DNA from: Flavobacteriaceae bacterium
GTDB taxonomy: Bacteria; Bacteroidota; Bacteroidia; Flavobacteriales; Flavobacteriaceae
DNA: 64,000 nt
Direction: 5' to 3'
Assembly (NCBI GenBank): GCA_021648265.1
Contig: JAKITD010000003.1
Location: forward strand, 28,475-92,474
Shown here: piece by piece, positions 1 to 8,756 of the stretch
Layout of the letters: every line of letters begins with the position of its first letter
Numbering within the stretch: the first letter of the stretch is position 1
Position numbers and translations under genes: made by a program
Notes under the pieces: model-generated
Database searches by the model: none
What the model saw: the letters and a program-made list of their open reading frames with translations, nothing else
What the model was told of the DNA's origin: nothing

Positions 1-346
1 GTTCGGCTTCCGAGAAAGCTTTATGAGTTCTATATTCCCAAATATTGTCCAATTGCTCTTGCTCTGCACCGTATCTTTCCGCAGCCCGAATAGCGTGTGC
101 CTGACAATAACGACAACCAGCCGAATTACTACTAACCCAAGCAATCATACGTTTTAATGCTGAAGTTACCCGACCTTCATTCGCCATTACAGCTTTGTTA
201 AGATTTATAAACGCCTTGCTAATCGCTGGACGGTGTTGCATTGTTAGTACGCTGTTGGGGCAAAAACCAAGGGTTTCGTTAAAGAAATCTGCTAATTGTT
301 TGGTTTCGGGACTATGATTGGGTGATAAAGGATTTACTAAAGGCAT
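1..346 (-). CDS. Carboxymuconolactone decarboxylase / AhpD-like protein (partial)
   Basis: The gene is cut by the window edge; its 5' end (115 codons) is present, starting MPLVNPLSPNHSPETK. It carries the AhpD-type redox motif GCRYCQAHA, a CxxC followed by a histidine three residues after the second cysteine, which is the catalytic core of alkylhydroperoxidase-like members of the carboxymuconolactone decarboxylase fold. By family knowledge it is probably a cytoplasmic peroxidase-related enzyme. It is divergent from the OsmC-like gene at 507, another thiol peroxidase-type protein, so the pair may share a role in peroxide or thiol stress. The substrate cannot be told, and the C-terminus lies outside the window. 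Confidence 0.8.
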   Translation of the reverse strand, partial: MPLVNPLSPNHSPETKQLADFFNETLGFCPNSVLTMQHRPAISKAFINLNKAVMANEGRVTSALKRMIAWVSSNSAGCRYCQAHAIRAAERYGAEQEQLDNIWEYRTHKAFSEAE

Positions 347-476
347 ACGGTTGTTTTTTTGATGAAAAACAAAGCTAAAGGTTTGAATATTCCCTTGCAA
401 GGATTTATATAGACAAAGCAGTTTTCACCATTGTTAATATCTATCTAATTCGAATAAAATACTAATAGGTATTTTG

Positions 477-484
477 TAAATTTG
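477..484 (+). promoter_or_regulatory. Candidate -7 element of the OsmC-like gene
   Basis: TAAATTTG matches the Bacteroidota -7 consensus TAnnTTTG and lies 22 bp before the start codon at 507. No convincing TTG -33 box lies at the usual distance, so the call is tentative. Confidence 0.35.
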
Positions 485-506
485 CAATCAAAATAAATAA
501 AATACT

Positions 507-929
507 ATGGCAAATCATAAAGTTACAACTTCCTGGAAAGAAAATATGTTATTGGAATCTGACAATCCAAATGGTAAAACCCTATTAATGGAAACCGATT
601 CAGCTTTTGGAGGATCTGAACAAGGAATGAACCCTAAGGCTTTAATGCTTTCCTCTATTGGAGGCTGTACAGGTTTGGATGTGCTTTCTTTATTAAAAAA
701 AATGCGTGTAGCTATCGATAGTTTCAATGTAGTTGTTGATGGTAATATGACTACCGAACATCCAAAATACTACGACAAAGTTAGTATTGATTACTACTTT
801 ACAGGAACCGATTTAAACGAAGAAAAGATTAAAAAAGCAGTTTCTTTATCTGAAGAACGTTACTGTGGTGTTATTAAAATGTTTAGGGCTTTTGCTGAAG
901 TTACCATTACGATTCATATTAATGAATAG
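507..929 (+). CDS. OsmC/Ohr family protein
   Basis: This 140-residue protein has the length and pattern of the OsmC/Ohr family of cytoplasmic thiol peroxidases. The two family cysteines are visible: Cys54 in SSIGGCTGLDV and Cys120 in EERYCGVI. In characterised members these form the peroxidatic/resolving pair that reduces organic hydroperoxides. The gene is monocistronic, divergent from an AhpD-like gene and convergent with the secreted-protein gene ending at 930; no base separates the two stop codons. Whether it belongs to the OsmC or the YhfA-like branch cannot be decided from sequence alone. Confidence 0.88.
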   Translation: MANHKVTTSWKENMLLESDNPNGKTLLMETDSAFGGSEQGMNPKALMLSSIGGCTGLDVLSLLKKMRVAIDSFNVVVDGNMTTEHPKYYDKVSIDYYFTGTDLNEEKIKKAVSLSEERYCGVIKMFRAFAEVTITIHINE

Positions 930-2396
930 TTAGTTTTTTAATAATCGAACCGTAGTTCCTTCCGAAGTAAATAAATACACTCCATTTTGGGATTGTGAAA
1001 TATCAATCTGGGATTGTTCTCCAGTTATATTTCCTTGTTGAATTATTTTTCCAGTAATATCTGATATTTGATACGGAGTTTCAGAAGTAATAAAATTGTG
1101 GCTTATATTGAAAATCCCGTTAGAAGGGTTTGGGTAAACAGTCAACTTGTTCAAAAGTGGGGTATTGGTTTCTAAAAAATTATTTTTATATCTAGCCAAA
1201 ACAAAATCGGTTTCGCCTTCATACCAATAAGTACTACCAGCTACTACAATTTTATCATCAGATTGAATAATAACATTATAATTTTGAAAGTAAGGATTAT
1301 AACTATAACCGTTAGAACCAAATGTGGTGTCAATATTGCCATTTTCGGTAAAACGAGCTAAAGCTAAGGTAGTCCCTTCAAATTCTGAAATATGTCCATA
1401 AATTAATAGCCTATTTCCTTGAAAAAATACTTCTAAAGTGTAAAAATTAGCTAAATTAATTATTTTTTCTCCATTATCTGCAAAGGTAAAATCTACTGTT
1501 CCATCGGGTAAATATTGAATGATTTTTGTTAAGCCAATATCTATATTTGAAGCTGTAGCAATAATTTTCCCATCTGGTTTCAACACCATAGAACCTCCAG
1601 TTAACGATGTGTCTCCCATTACTATAACTTTACCGTTATCCCCAAATGAGTTATCAATAGTTCCGTTTGGCATAAAACGATAAATAATTAATTTTTTAGG
1701 TGTGTTTGAATATTCTGCTTGTTGTAATAGTATTTTTCCGTCGTTTTGTAAAAGAATTTTTCTTGTTCTAAAAAATTCTCCATCAGTATCATAAAGAGCA
1801 ATACCGTTACTGCCAAAAGTTGGGTCTAAATCACCATTAGGAAGGTATCTAACCATCATAATTTGATAATAATTAGTAACATCGTCTGTGCGACCTATGG
1901 CTAATAATTTCCCGTCTTCTTGTAAAATGGCTGTTTGAAAATAATCGGCATCAAAATCTGTAGTTGTAATACCATTAACCCCAAAAGTGTTATCTATATC
2001 ACCATTAGTAAGATGTTTTGCAATTAAAAAATCTTCATTTTCGCTTCCTAAAACATAGAATGAGTTATCTGGTAGAACAATTAATTCTCTTTTCCCAAAA
2101 GGAGCTGTGTTGTAGCTCGGGTAAACAATTCCATCATTCCCAAAAGACAAATCTACCTCTCCATTAGAAAGATATTTTGAAATTACTGTAACAGCATTAG
2201 TGCTCTCATCTACATTCCCAATTACCAACAAATTAGAATTAATTGTTTCTTTTACTTGGTAAATAACATCGTTATTATTAGTAATATTTGTAACAACATA
2301 GCCGTCATTACCAAAAGAGAGATCTAAAGTTCCATCTTGTGCAAAACTTGCTAAAGAAAAAAGTATTCCGAAAAGAAAAGTGTATTTTGTCGCCAT
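930..2396 (-). CDS. Delta-60 repeat secreted protein with T9SS type A sorting tail
   Basis: The 488-residue protein begins with a signal peptide (MATKYTFLFGILFSLASFAQ) and then contains about seven delta-60 repeats of some 50 residues, recognisable by the recurrent LDxSFGNDG / IDxTFGxNG phrase. Such repeats are thought to form a beta-propeller-like fold. The last ~75 residues, from LTVYPNPSNGIFNI, are a T9SS type A sorting domain, so the product should be exported across the outer membrane and attached or released at the surface. The ligand or role is unknown. It appears to be transcribed alone. Confidence 0.88.
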   Translation of the reverse strand: MATKYTFLFGILFSLASFAQDGTLDLSFGNDGYVVTNITNNNDVIYQVKETINSNLLVIGNVDESTNAVTVISKYLSNGEVDLSFGNDGIVYPSYNTAPFGKRELIVLPDNSFYVLGSENEDFLIAKHLTNGDIDNTFGVNGITTTDFDADYFQTAILQEDGKLLAIGRTDDVTNYYQIMMVRYLPNGDLDPTFGSNGIALYDTDGEFFRTRKILLQNDGKILLQQAEYSNTPKKLIIYRFMPNGTIDNSFGDNGKVIVMGDTSLTGGSMVLKPDGKIIATASNIDIGLTKIIQYLPDGTVDFTFADNGEKIINLANFYTLEVFFQGNRLLIYGHISEFEGTTLALARFTENGNIDTTFGSNGYSYNPYFQNYNVIIQSDDKIVVAGSTYWYEGETDFVLARYKNNFLETNTPLLNKLTVYPNPSNGIFNISHNFITSETPYQISDITGKIIQQGNITGEQSQIDISQSQNGVYLFTSEGTTVRLLKN

Positions 2397-2619
2397 AATA
2401 ATAAGATTTAATGATAAACATTAAAGAGCGTTTCTCCACAGAACGACCATATTTATCACCTTAAATATAGTTAAAATATGATAATCAACCAAAAAGTAGC
2501 ATTTATTGAACATTTATTTTTACATTTACTCTTTACTTCCCACTATAAAAAAGCCAAAATTCAAATTAAAAATTTCCATACATTTTTTGGAATTTATATT
2601 CTTGGAATTTCGATAAACT

Positions 2620-4311
2620 ATGCGTTGGACACTTAAACCAAAACCAGACCCTACAAAAGCTGAACTTCTTTCAAAAAAATTAGGAGTAGAAAAATCGACT
2701 GCAATCTTATTAGTGCAAAGAGGAATTGAAACTTTTAAAGAAGCAAAAAACTTTTTTAGACCCGATTTAAACAAATTGCACGATCCTTTTTTAATGAAGG
2801 ATATGGACAAAGCGGTTACAAGAATTGAAGTTGCCATTGCTGCTGAAGAAAATATTTTAATCTATGGAGATTACGATGTAGATGGAACTACAAGTGTCGC
2901 TTTACTATCTTCTTATTTACTCACAACATATCCAAATGTGGCGACGTATATTCCAGATCGATATGGAGAAGGCTACGGAATTTCATTTAAAGGAATCGAC
3001 TTTGCCGAAGACAACGATTTCTCATTAATTATCGCTTTAGACTGCGGAATAAAAGCCATCGACAAAGTTGAATATGCCTCTAAAAAAGGAATCGATTTTA
3101 TTATCTGTGACCATCACCGTCCAGGTAATGAAATCCCAAAAGCAGTGGCGGTTTTAGATCCAAAACGTGATGATTGTAACTATCCTTTTAAAGAACTTTG
3201 TGGTTGTGGAGTAGGTTTTAAACTCGTGCAAGCATTGGCTTCAAAAAAGGGTGAAACGATAGATGATTTAATTCTTTATCTCGATTTGGTAGCTACTGCT
3301 ATTGGTGCGGATATTGTTCCGATTGTGGATGAGAATAGGATTCTTGCTTATCACGGACTTCAAGTTATTAATAACAATCCGAGACCAGGTTTTAAGGCGA
3401 TACTTCAGCAAGTAAAAAAGAAAAATTTAACGATTACTGATGTTGTTTTTATCATCGCACCAAGAATTAATGCTGCAGGAAGAATGAAACACGGAAACCA
3501 CGCCGTTACTCTTTTAACTGAAATGGATCAAAACTTAGCTGCCAAATACGCCGTAGCAATAGATCAATTTAACACCGATAGAAAAGAAGCCGACAAGCAA
3601 ATAACGATTGAAGCATTGGCACAAATTGAAACCAATAATGAAAAGAAAGGATTTACAACCGTAGTTTACAACGAAAATTGGCACAAAGGTGTTATCGGGA
3701 TTGTTGCTTCCAGATTAACTGAAACCTACTACCGTCCCACCTTAGTTTTTACTAAAAGTGGCGATGTGTTGGCAGCTTCGGCAAGAAGTGTAAAAGGGTT
3801 TGATGTGTATAATGCTTTGGAAGCCTGCTCGGAATTTATCCAGCAATTTGGTGGTCATAAATACGCAGCAGGGCTTACTTTATTAGAAGAAAACTACGAA
3901 GCGTTTAAAACTCAATTCGAAAAAGTGGTTTCTGAAACCATCGATCCAAAATTATTAATTCCTGAAATAAGGATTGATGCCCAAATCAATTTGGCAAATA
4001 TCACCCCGAAGTTTTATAGAATTTTATCTCAGTTTGCCCCTTTTGGCCCAGGGAATATGACACCTGTTTTTATGAGCGAAGACCTTCAAGATACTGGCTA
4101 CGGAAAACAGGTTGGTGAAGATAAAACGCATCTACGATTTACAGTAACTCAATATGGGAATGGGAAGGTTGTCGGAATCGGTTTTGGGCTGGGAGATAAA
4201 TTAGATTTAATTTCAGAAAGAAAACTTTTTAAAGCCACATACACTATTGATGAAAATGAATGGAATGGCAATGTAAGTTTACAACTGAAGATTAAGGATA
4301 TTAAGGAGTGA
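2620..4311 (+). CDS. recJ: Single-stranded-DNA-specific exonuclease RecJ
   Basis: This 563-residue protein matches RecJ, the cytoplasmic 5'-3' single-strand exonuclease used in recombinational and mismatch repair. The DHH-family metal ligands are present: GDYDVDGTTS at residues 83-92, ALDCG near 139-143 and the DHH triad (IICDHHRPG) at 164-166. The DHHA1-type motif FGGHKYAAGL follows further on, and the C-terminal OB-like part ends the protein. Length is normal for the family. The start is preceded by an A/T-rich stretch without a clear Shine-Dalgarno sequence, as is common in this phylum. It stands alone and converges with the lpxH-like gene. Confidence 0.95.
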   Translation: MRWTLKPKPDPTKAELLSKKLGVEKSTAILLVQRGIETFKEAKNFFRPDLNKLHDPFLMKDMDKAVTRIEVAIAAEENILIYGDYDVDGTTSVALLSSYLLTTYPNVATYIPDRYGEGYGISFKGIDFAEDNDFSLIIALDCGIKAIDKVEYASKKGIDFIICDHHRPGNEIPKAVAVLDPKRDDCNYPFKELCGCGVGFKLVQALASKKGETIDDLILYLDLVATAIGADIVPIVDENRILAYHGLQVINNNPRPGFKAILQQVKKKNLTITDVVFIIAPRINAAGRMKHGNHAVTLLTEMDQNLAAKYAVAIDQFNTDRKEADKQITIEALAQIETNNEKKGFTTVVYNENWHKGVIGIVASRLTETYYRPTLVFTKSGDVLAASARSVKGFDVYNALEACSEFIQQFGGHKYAAGLTLLEENYEAFKTQFEKVVSETIDPKLLIPEIRIDAQINLANITPKFYRILSQFAPFGPGNMTPVFMSEDLQDTGYGKQVGEDKTHLRFTVTQYGNGKVVGIGFGLGDKLDLISERKLFKATYTIDENEWNGNVSLQLKIKDIKE

Positions 4312-4351
4312 GATTCTTCGCTTCGCTCTGAATGACAAAAACTGAAGAATA

Positions 4352-5104
4352 TTAATATTTTTTCAATTCAAAATTCTCACCATCAAAAACACCATAGCTG
4401 TAATGATTGATCCAATCACCAATATTAATATAAGTAGAATTTTCTCCTACATTAATTTCCATTGGAAGATGCCGATGTCCAAAAATAAAGAAATTATAGT
4501 GTTTGGTTTCTAGTTTTCGTTTGGCATATAATGCTAACCATTCTTTATCGTCACCTAAAAAAATTTTATCCTCCTCACCCGAGATTAATTTATTTTTGAC
4601 AGAAAAGTATTGTGCCATACGCATTCCTAATTCAGGATGAAGCCACCTAAATAACCATCTAAAAATAGGATTGGTAAATACTTTTTTCATTCGTTTATAG
4701 CTTTTGTCTCCTGGTCCTTTACCATCGCCGTGACCAATTAAAAAAGCTTTGTTATTAAAGGTAAATTCTTTACAATCCCTATAGGTTGGAATATTTAGTT
4801 CTTTTTCAAAATAATCTTGCATCCATAAATCGTGGTTGCCAACAAAAAAGTAAATAGGGATTCCGCTGTCGGTAATTTCGGCAAGTTTTCCGAGTACACG
4901 TACAAATCCTTTTGGGACCACCGTTTTATACTCAAACCAAAAATCGAATAAATCACCTAATAAAAATATCGCAGCAGCATCTTCTTTAACTTCATCAAGC
5001 CATTTCACAAATTTCTTTTCACGTGGAAAACTTTCCTTAGATGTGGGAGCACCTAGGTGATTGTCGCTAGAGAAATATATTTTTTTTCCTTGTGGGATTT
5101 GCAT
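4352..5104 (-). CDS. UDP-2,3-diacylglucosamine diphosphatase-like metallophosphoesterase
   Basis: The 250-residue protein has the complete calcineurin-like metallophosphoesterase set: SSDNHLG (Asp14, His16), LLGDLFDFW, VGNHDLWM, IGHGDG and FGHRHLP. The order and spacing fit LpxH, which removes UMP from UDP-2,3-diacylglucosamine to give lipid X in lipid A synthesis at the inner face of the cytoplasmic membrane. This type is the usual LpxH-like gene of Bacteroidota. It lies downstream of queD in the same direction, but a 110-bp palindromic element separates the two, so co-transcription is uncertain. Confidence 0.88.
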   Translation of the reverse strand: MQIPQGKKIYFSSDNHLGAPTSKESFPREKKFVKWLDEVKEDAAAIFLLGDLFDFWFEYKTVVPKGFVRVLGKLAEITDSGIPIYFFVGNHDLWMQDYFEKELNIPTYRDCKEFTFNNKAFLIGHGDGKGPGDKSYKRMKKVFTNPIFRWLFRWLHPELGMRMAQYFSVKNKLISGEEDKIFLGDDKEWLALYAKRKLETKHYNFFIFGHRHLPMEINVGENSTYINIGDWINHYSYGVFDGENFELKKY

Positions 5105-5117
5105 GGGTTAAATATAC

Positions 5118-5227
5118 AAATTCCTGTGGAGGCAGGAATCTTTTTTATAATTGAATAAGATGCCGAATCAAGTTCAGCATGACAAATTACTTTTTTTGTC
5201 ATGAGATTTCTGCCTCCTCAGGAATTT
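5118..5227. repeat. Near-palindromic intergenic element (MITE/REP-like)
   Basis: Outer arms of 24 bp (5118-5141 and 5204-5227) are inverted copies matching at about 22 positions, with core ATTCCTGTGGAGGCAGGAAT. Inside them is a second inverted pair, ATGACAAA and TTTGTCAT. The right arm runs into the queD stop codon. Related short hairpins occur at 46112 and 54346. No coding capacity was seen. Confidence 0.75.
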
Positions 5228-5675
5228 AGTTGTCAGCAGCAAACCATTGCGCATAACTACTATCGGTTTCTTGTAGTTTTAATGAGTGTAATTGAATATG
5301 TGGAGGTAATTCTTTCCGAATCATTTCGGCAAAATCTATAATCATCATTTCGCTGGTGGGTTGGTAATCTACCAAGAGTACATTGTGTCCTCTTTTTTGA
5401 AGTTCTTTTGCTAATTCTATATGAGGTGTATTTTTATTAAATACGGTTGCGTGATCAAAAACATCTACAATTTTTGTTTTTACAATCTTTTTTAAATCCC
5501 CAAAATCGATGACCATTCCAAATTTTACATTCGTATTATCAGTAATAGGGTTTCCAATTACCGTTACGTGCAATTTATAACTATGTCCATGAACATTTCT
5601 ACATTTTCCGTCGTAACCATAAAGTGCGTGACCTGTTTCGAAAGAAAATTGTTTAGTAATTCTAATGGTGCTCAT
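5226..5675 (-). CDS. queD: 6-carboxytetrahydropterin synthase (QueD/PTPS family)
   Basis: The 149-residue protein shows the zinc-binding histidines of the 6-pyruvoyl-tetrahydropterin synthase fold: His16 (SFETGHALYG) and His29/His31 (NVHGHSY). The catalytic cysteine is Cys25, and HATVFN and the TSEM substrate-binding stretch follow. QueD converts 7,8-dihydroneopterin triphosphate to 6-carboxytetrahydropterin in queuosine/preQ0 synthesis. No other queuosine gene is adjacent, so a biopterin-type role cannot be excluded, but QueD is the usual assignment for this length. Its stop codon lies within the right arm of a palindromic element. Confidence 0.9.
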   Translation of the reverse strand: MSTIRITKQFSFETGHALYGYDGKCRNVHGHSYKLHVTVIGNPITDNTNVKFGMVIDFGDLKKIVKTKIVDVFDHATVFNKNTPHIELAKELQKRGHNVLLVDYQPTSEMMIIDFAEMIRKELPPHIQLHSLKLQETDSSYAQWFAADN

Positions 5676-5730
5676 CGTTTTTATAAATTAATATTATTTA
5701 ATTAATAGAATAAGCAAAAGTACTATATAT

Positions 5731-5796
5731 TTAGAAACTCAAAGAGGTATTTCAGAAACAGATAGTTGTTGTTTAAACAAATAAGTTGCAGTTTTG
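5731..5796 (+). promoter_or_regulatory. Predicted LytTR operator and promoter of the histidine kinase gene
   Basis: Two direct repeats, TTAGAAACTCAA (5731-5742) and TCAGAAACAGAT (5752-5763), start 21 bp apart. A -7-like element CAGTTTTG (5789-5796) begins 37 bp after the start of the second repeat. The same layout is found before the genes at 8757, 12782 and 13437. A 21-bp period is typical for LytTR regulators, and the regulator encoded at 7834 is the obvious candidate, implying autoregulation. Confidence 0.65.
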
Positions 5797-5840
5797 TTAT
5801 TACTGTTTTTCAGTTATACTTAAATTAACGAATTATAACT

Positions 5841-7706
5841 ATGCGTTTCAAATATATTTTACTCCTCTTTTTATTATTCCCTGTTTTTTTAATTTCTCAA
5901 GATGAAAAGCAAGATAGTATTCTTCATACATTAAAGGTAAATACACAAAGAGATAGTTTGCGAGTGGAACTGCTGTTAGATGCAGTTTATTATTATCGCT
6001 CGCGAGAATTTGAAAAAGCAACTCCATTAATTAAGGAAGCAATAGCAATTTCGGAAGAAAAAAACTACAAGATTTTAGAAGGAAGAGGCTATTTATACTT
6101 GTCCCGAAATGAAAGAAGAAAAGGCTTATTAGATGATGCTATAAAAAATGTTTTGGTCGCAATAAATATATTTGAAGCTATTGGAAATAACAATAATTTA
6201 ATGCTAAGTAATAGTCATCTTGGAATGCTGTTTCAAGAAACAGGTTTTCCAAAAAAAGCTATAAAGATGCACTTAGAGAATATTATTATTTCTAAAAACG
6301 ATGTGGCAAGTGGTGCAAAAGCAAGGTATTATTTTGATGCAGGAAATGCTTATTTATATTTAAAAGAGTATCAAAATGCTGAAAAATACTTTTTAGAAGC
6401 TGTAAAAATTTCAAAGGAAAGTAATTTTATTCCTGGAGAAATGATTATGCTTTCAACATTAGGACAATTATATATTGAAACTAAAAAATATAATAAAGCT
6501 GAACAGAATATTAATAAAGCCTTAAGCTATTTTGAAGAAACGGGACAACTTGCAAATATCGCAGGCTCTTATTTTTATCTTGGTGATATTCAGTCACATA
6601 AGCACAATTATAAAGAGGCAATTTCTTTATACAATAAGGCTCTAGATATTTATAATCAGATAAATCATTTAATGCAGATTAGGGATACTAATAGTAAACT
6701 TTTTATCGCTTATAGTATTACTGAAAATTACAAAAAGGCAGATAAAGCAAATAAAATATATACTCTTTTAAACGATTCTATAGATTCTTCGGAACGCAAT
6801 AAAATGATTGCCGAAATGAAAACAAAATACGAAACCGATAAGATAGCAGCACAAAAAGAAGCTGCAGAGATAAAAGCAAGTTTAGCAGAAAATGAAATTA
6901 AGCAAAAAAAAAATTACCTTATTGGGGCTATTATTATTGGAGCTCTTATTCTATTAGCTTCCTTATTTTTTATAGGAAGATTAAGAGCAACAAAAAAAGC
7001 CGAACTTATTACTATAGAACTTAGAGAAACCCAAAAACGATTGGCTTTAGAAAAACAATACCGAGAAAGTGAACTAAAGGCACTAAAATCACAAATGAAT
7101 CCGCATTTTATATTCAATGCCCTTAATTCAATACAGGAATATATAGTATTAAATAAGAAAGAATTAGCAAGTGATTATTTAGGAAAATTTGCCGATCTCA
7201 TTAGAACCTATTTGCATCATAGCGATACAGGGAAAATAGCTATTCAAGAAGAAGTAGATAGTTTAAAAACATATCTCGACTTAGAAAGTCTTCGATTTGA
7301 GGACAAACTTCAATATACTTTTGAGGTTTCGGAAGGTTTAAATACTGAAACGCTCCATATTCCTACGATGCTCATTCAACCTTATGTTGAAAACGCGCTT
7401 AAACACGGATTGCTTCATAAAAAAAATCACAGACGATTGTCTATTAAGTTTTCAAAATTAGATACTACTAATTTACAATGTATTATCGAGGACAATGGTG
7501 TTGGCAGAAAAAAAGCGAAAGAGTTTCAAGAAAAAAGATTAAAATCACACAAACCTTTTGCAGCAAAAGCTACCGAAAGCAGGTTGGATTTGCTCAATTT
7601 TGGTAAAAATAAAAAAATAGGCGTTCAGATTATCGATTTATTTAATGAAGATAATCTTGCGAGCGGAACTAAAGTGATTTTGAGTATTCCTATGATAAAA
7701 GTATAA
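5841..7706 (+). CDS. TPR-containing LytS-type sensor histidine kinase
   Basis: This 621-residue kinase has an N-terminal signal peptide (~1-19), a series of tetratricopeptide repeats (~40-310) expected in the periplasm, a short coiled coil, one membrane segment (~358-378), and a cytoplasmic LytS/YehU-type kinase domain. The phosphoacceptor is His422 in QMNPHFIFNALNSIQ. The N box (PYVENALKHGL, ~513-523) and the G box (EDNGVGRKK, ~547-555) of the ATPase domain are both present. It sits 127 bp upstream of a LytTR response regulator with which it should pair. Its promoter carries the LytTR-type direct repeats, suggesting positive autoregulation. The signal sensed by the TPR domain is unknown. Confidence 0.93.
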   Translation: MRFKYILLLFLLFPVFLISQDEKQDSILHTLKVNTQRDSLRVELLLDAVYYYRSREFEKATPLIKEAIAISEEKNYKILEGRGYLYLSRNERRKGLLDDAIKNVLVAINIFEAIGNNNNLMLSNSHLGMLFQETGFPKKAIKMHLENIIISKNDVASGAKARYYFDAGNAYLYLKEYQNAEKYFLEAVKISKESNFIPGEMIMLSTLGQLYIETKKYNKAEQNINKALSYFEETGQLANIAGSYFYLGDIQSHKHNYKEAISLYNKALDIYNQINHLMQIRDTNSKLFIAYSITENYKKADKANKIYTLLNDSIDSSERNKMIAEMKTKYETDKIAAQKEAAEIKASLAENEIKQKKNYLIGAIIIGALILLASLFFIGRLRATKKAELITIELRETQKRLALEKQYRESELKALKSQMNPHFIFNALNSIQEYIVLNKKELASDYLGKFADLIRTYLHHSDTGKIAIQEEVDSLKTYLDLESLRFEDKLQYTFEVSEGLNTETLHIPTMLIQPYVENALKHGLLHKKNHRRLSIKFSKLDTTNLQCIIEDNGVGRKKAKEFQEKRLKSHKPFAAKATESRLDLLNFGKNKKIGVQIIDLFNEDNLASGTKVILSIPMIKV

Positions 7707-7833
7707 ATAGTACTGCGAAAAAAATAAAAAACACATGAAACGAGCATGTTAAAAAGTTTATCACCCAAGGAGATGACTCCCGACGTTTCGAGAGCGAACT
7801 GCATGTGACCGAATTATTAAATAGTATAGACAA

Positions 7834-8583
7834 ATGAAAGCAATAATAATAGACGACGAACCAAAAGCAAGAAACCTGTTGCGCATATTGGTAGAAGAAA
7901 ACTGTCCAAAAATCACGCAAATTTTTGAAGCTGAAGATTTGCTTTCTGGAGTAGCGATTATAAAAAAGGAAGCTCCAAATATTGTTTTTTTAGATATTGA
8001 AATGCCCGAGCATTCGGGTCTTGAAATATTAGATTTTATTGAAAAAGATGTAATTAATTTCGAGATTATTTTTACCACAGCTTATAGCGAATATGCAATC
8101 CAAGCTTTTCAGCTCTCGGCAATCGATTATTTATTAAAACCTATTCGGGCATCACAAGTAAAAGAAGCAGTAGAGAAAGCAATAAATTTTATTGGCAAAG
8201 CACAAATAAACGAGCGTTTGTCTGAATTAAAAAACTGCTTAGAAAAAGACGATTTTAAAAAAATAGGCTTGCCGTATGCAGACGGAATTAAGTTTGTGAA
8301 CTTTAACGATATAATTATGCTTGAAGCAGATGGAATGTACACCAATGTATCTTTAAAAAACGAAAAAATAATTTTGGTAAGCAAGCCTTTAAAGTTTTTT
8401 GTAGAAGTGCTTCAAAAAATAAAAATCTTTTATCGACCACATCGTTCTTACCTAATAAATTTAAAATATATACAAGAGTATATTAAAAAAGATGGTGGCT
8501 ATATTGTAATGGAAAATGGTAAAACAGTTTCTGTATCCAAAGACAAAAAAGAAGAGTTTTTAGCTATTGTTCAAAATATTTAA
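7834..8583 (+). CDS. LytTR-family response regulator
   Basis: The 249-residue protein has a receiver domain (acidic pair Asp7-Asp8, phosphoacceptor Asp54 in VFLDIEMP, and a YLLKPI stretch with the conserved lysine) followed by a C-terminal LytTR DNA-binding domain (~145-249). That domain includes YADGIKFV, the LEADGMYT stretch and FYRPHRSYLINL. LytTR domains bind two short direct repeats spaced two helical turns apart. Exactly such repeats occur before its partner kinase gene and three neighbouring secreted-protein genes. It is very likely the partner of the kinase encoded at 5841. The 127-bp gap between the two genes holds no recognisable gene. Confidence 0.95.
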   Translation: MKAIIIDDEPKARNLLRILVEENCPKITQIFEAEDLLSGVAIIKKEAPNIVFLDIEMPEHSGLEILDFIEKDVINFEIIFTTAYSEYAIQAFQLSAIDYLLKPIRASQVKEAVEKAINFIGKAQINERLSELKNCLEKDDFKKIGLPYADGIKFVNFNDIIMLEADGMYTNVSLKNEKIILVSKPLKFFVEVLQKIKIFYRPHRSYLINLKYIQEYIKKDGGYIVMENGKTVSVSKDKKEEFLAIVQNI

Positions 8584-8666
8584 GCTTACTAAACTGAAAA
8601 TCCGTGACCCGAGCAAAGCGAACAAATTAACTCTTAAAAATATGAATGCGTGAATAAAATCCTGCC

Positions 8667-8732
8667 TTAGCAACTCAAAACCCCTTTTTGGAAATTCACA
8701 CACCAAAAAACAAGGTATAATAAAGACTTTTG
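8667..8732 (+). promoter_or_regulatory. Predicted LytTR operator and promoter of the T9SS adhesin-like gene
   Basis: Direct repeats TTAGCAACTCAA (8667-8678) and TTGGAAATTCAC (8688-8699) start 21 bp apart, and a -7-like GACTTTTG (8725-8732) begins 37 bp after the start of the second repeat. This is the weakest match to the shared motif, but the spacing is exact. Confidence 0.55.
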
Positions 8733-8756
8733 CTTCATAATCAATAAAAATTTATT

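Noticed and set aside
2401..2480. GGAGAAACGCTC-like box upstream of the delta-60 gene as a fifth LytTR site
   Set aside because: No second repeat 21 bp away and no -7 element at the right distance.
7707..7833. Short start-stop frame between the kinase and regulator genes (ATGACTCCCGACG...)
   Set aside because: Only 11 codons, with no sign of selection; the gap looks like ordinary spacer with repeat debris.
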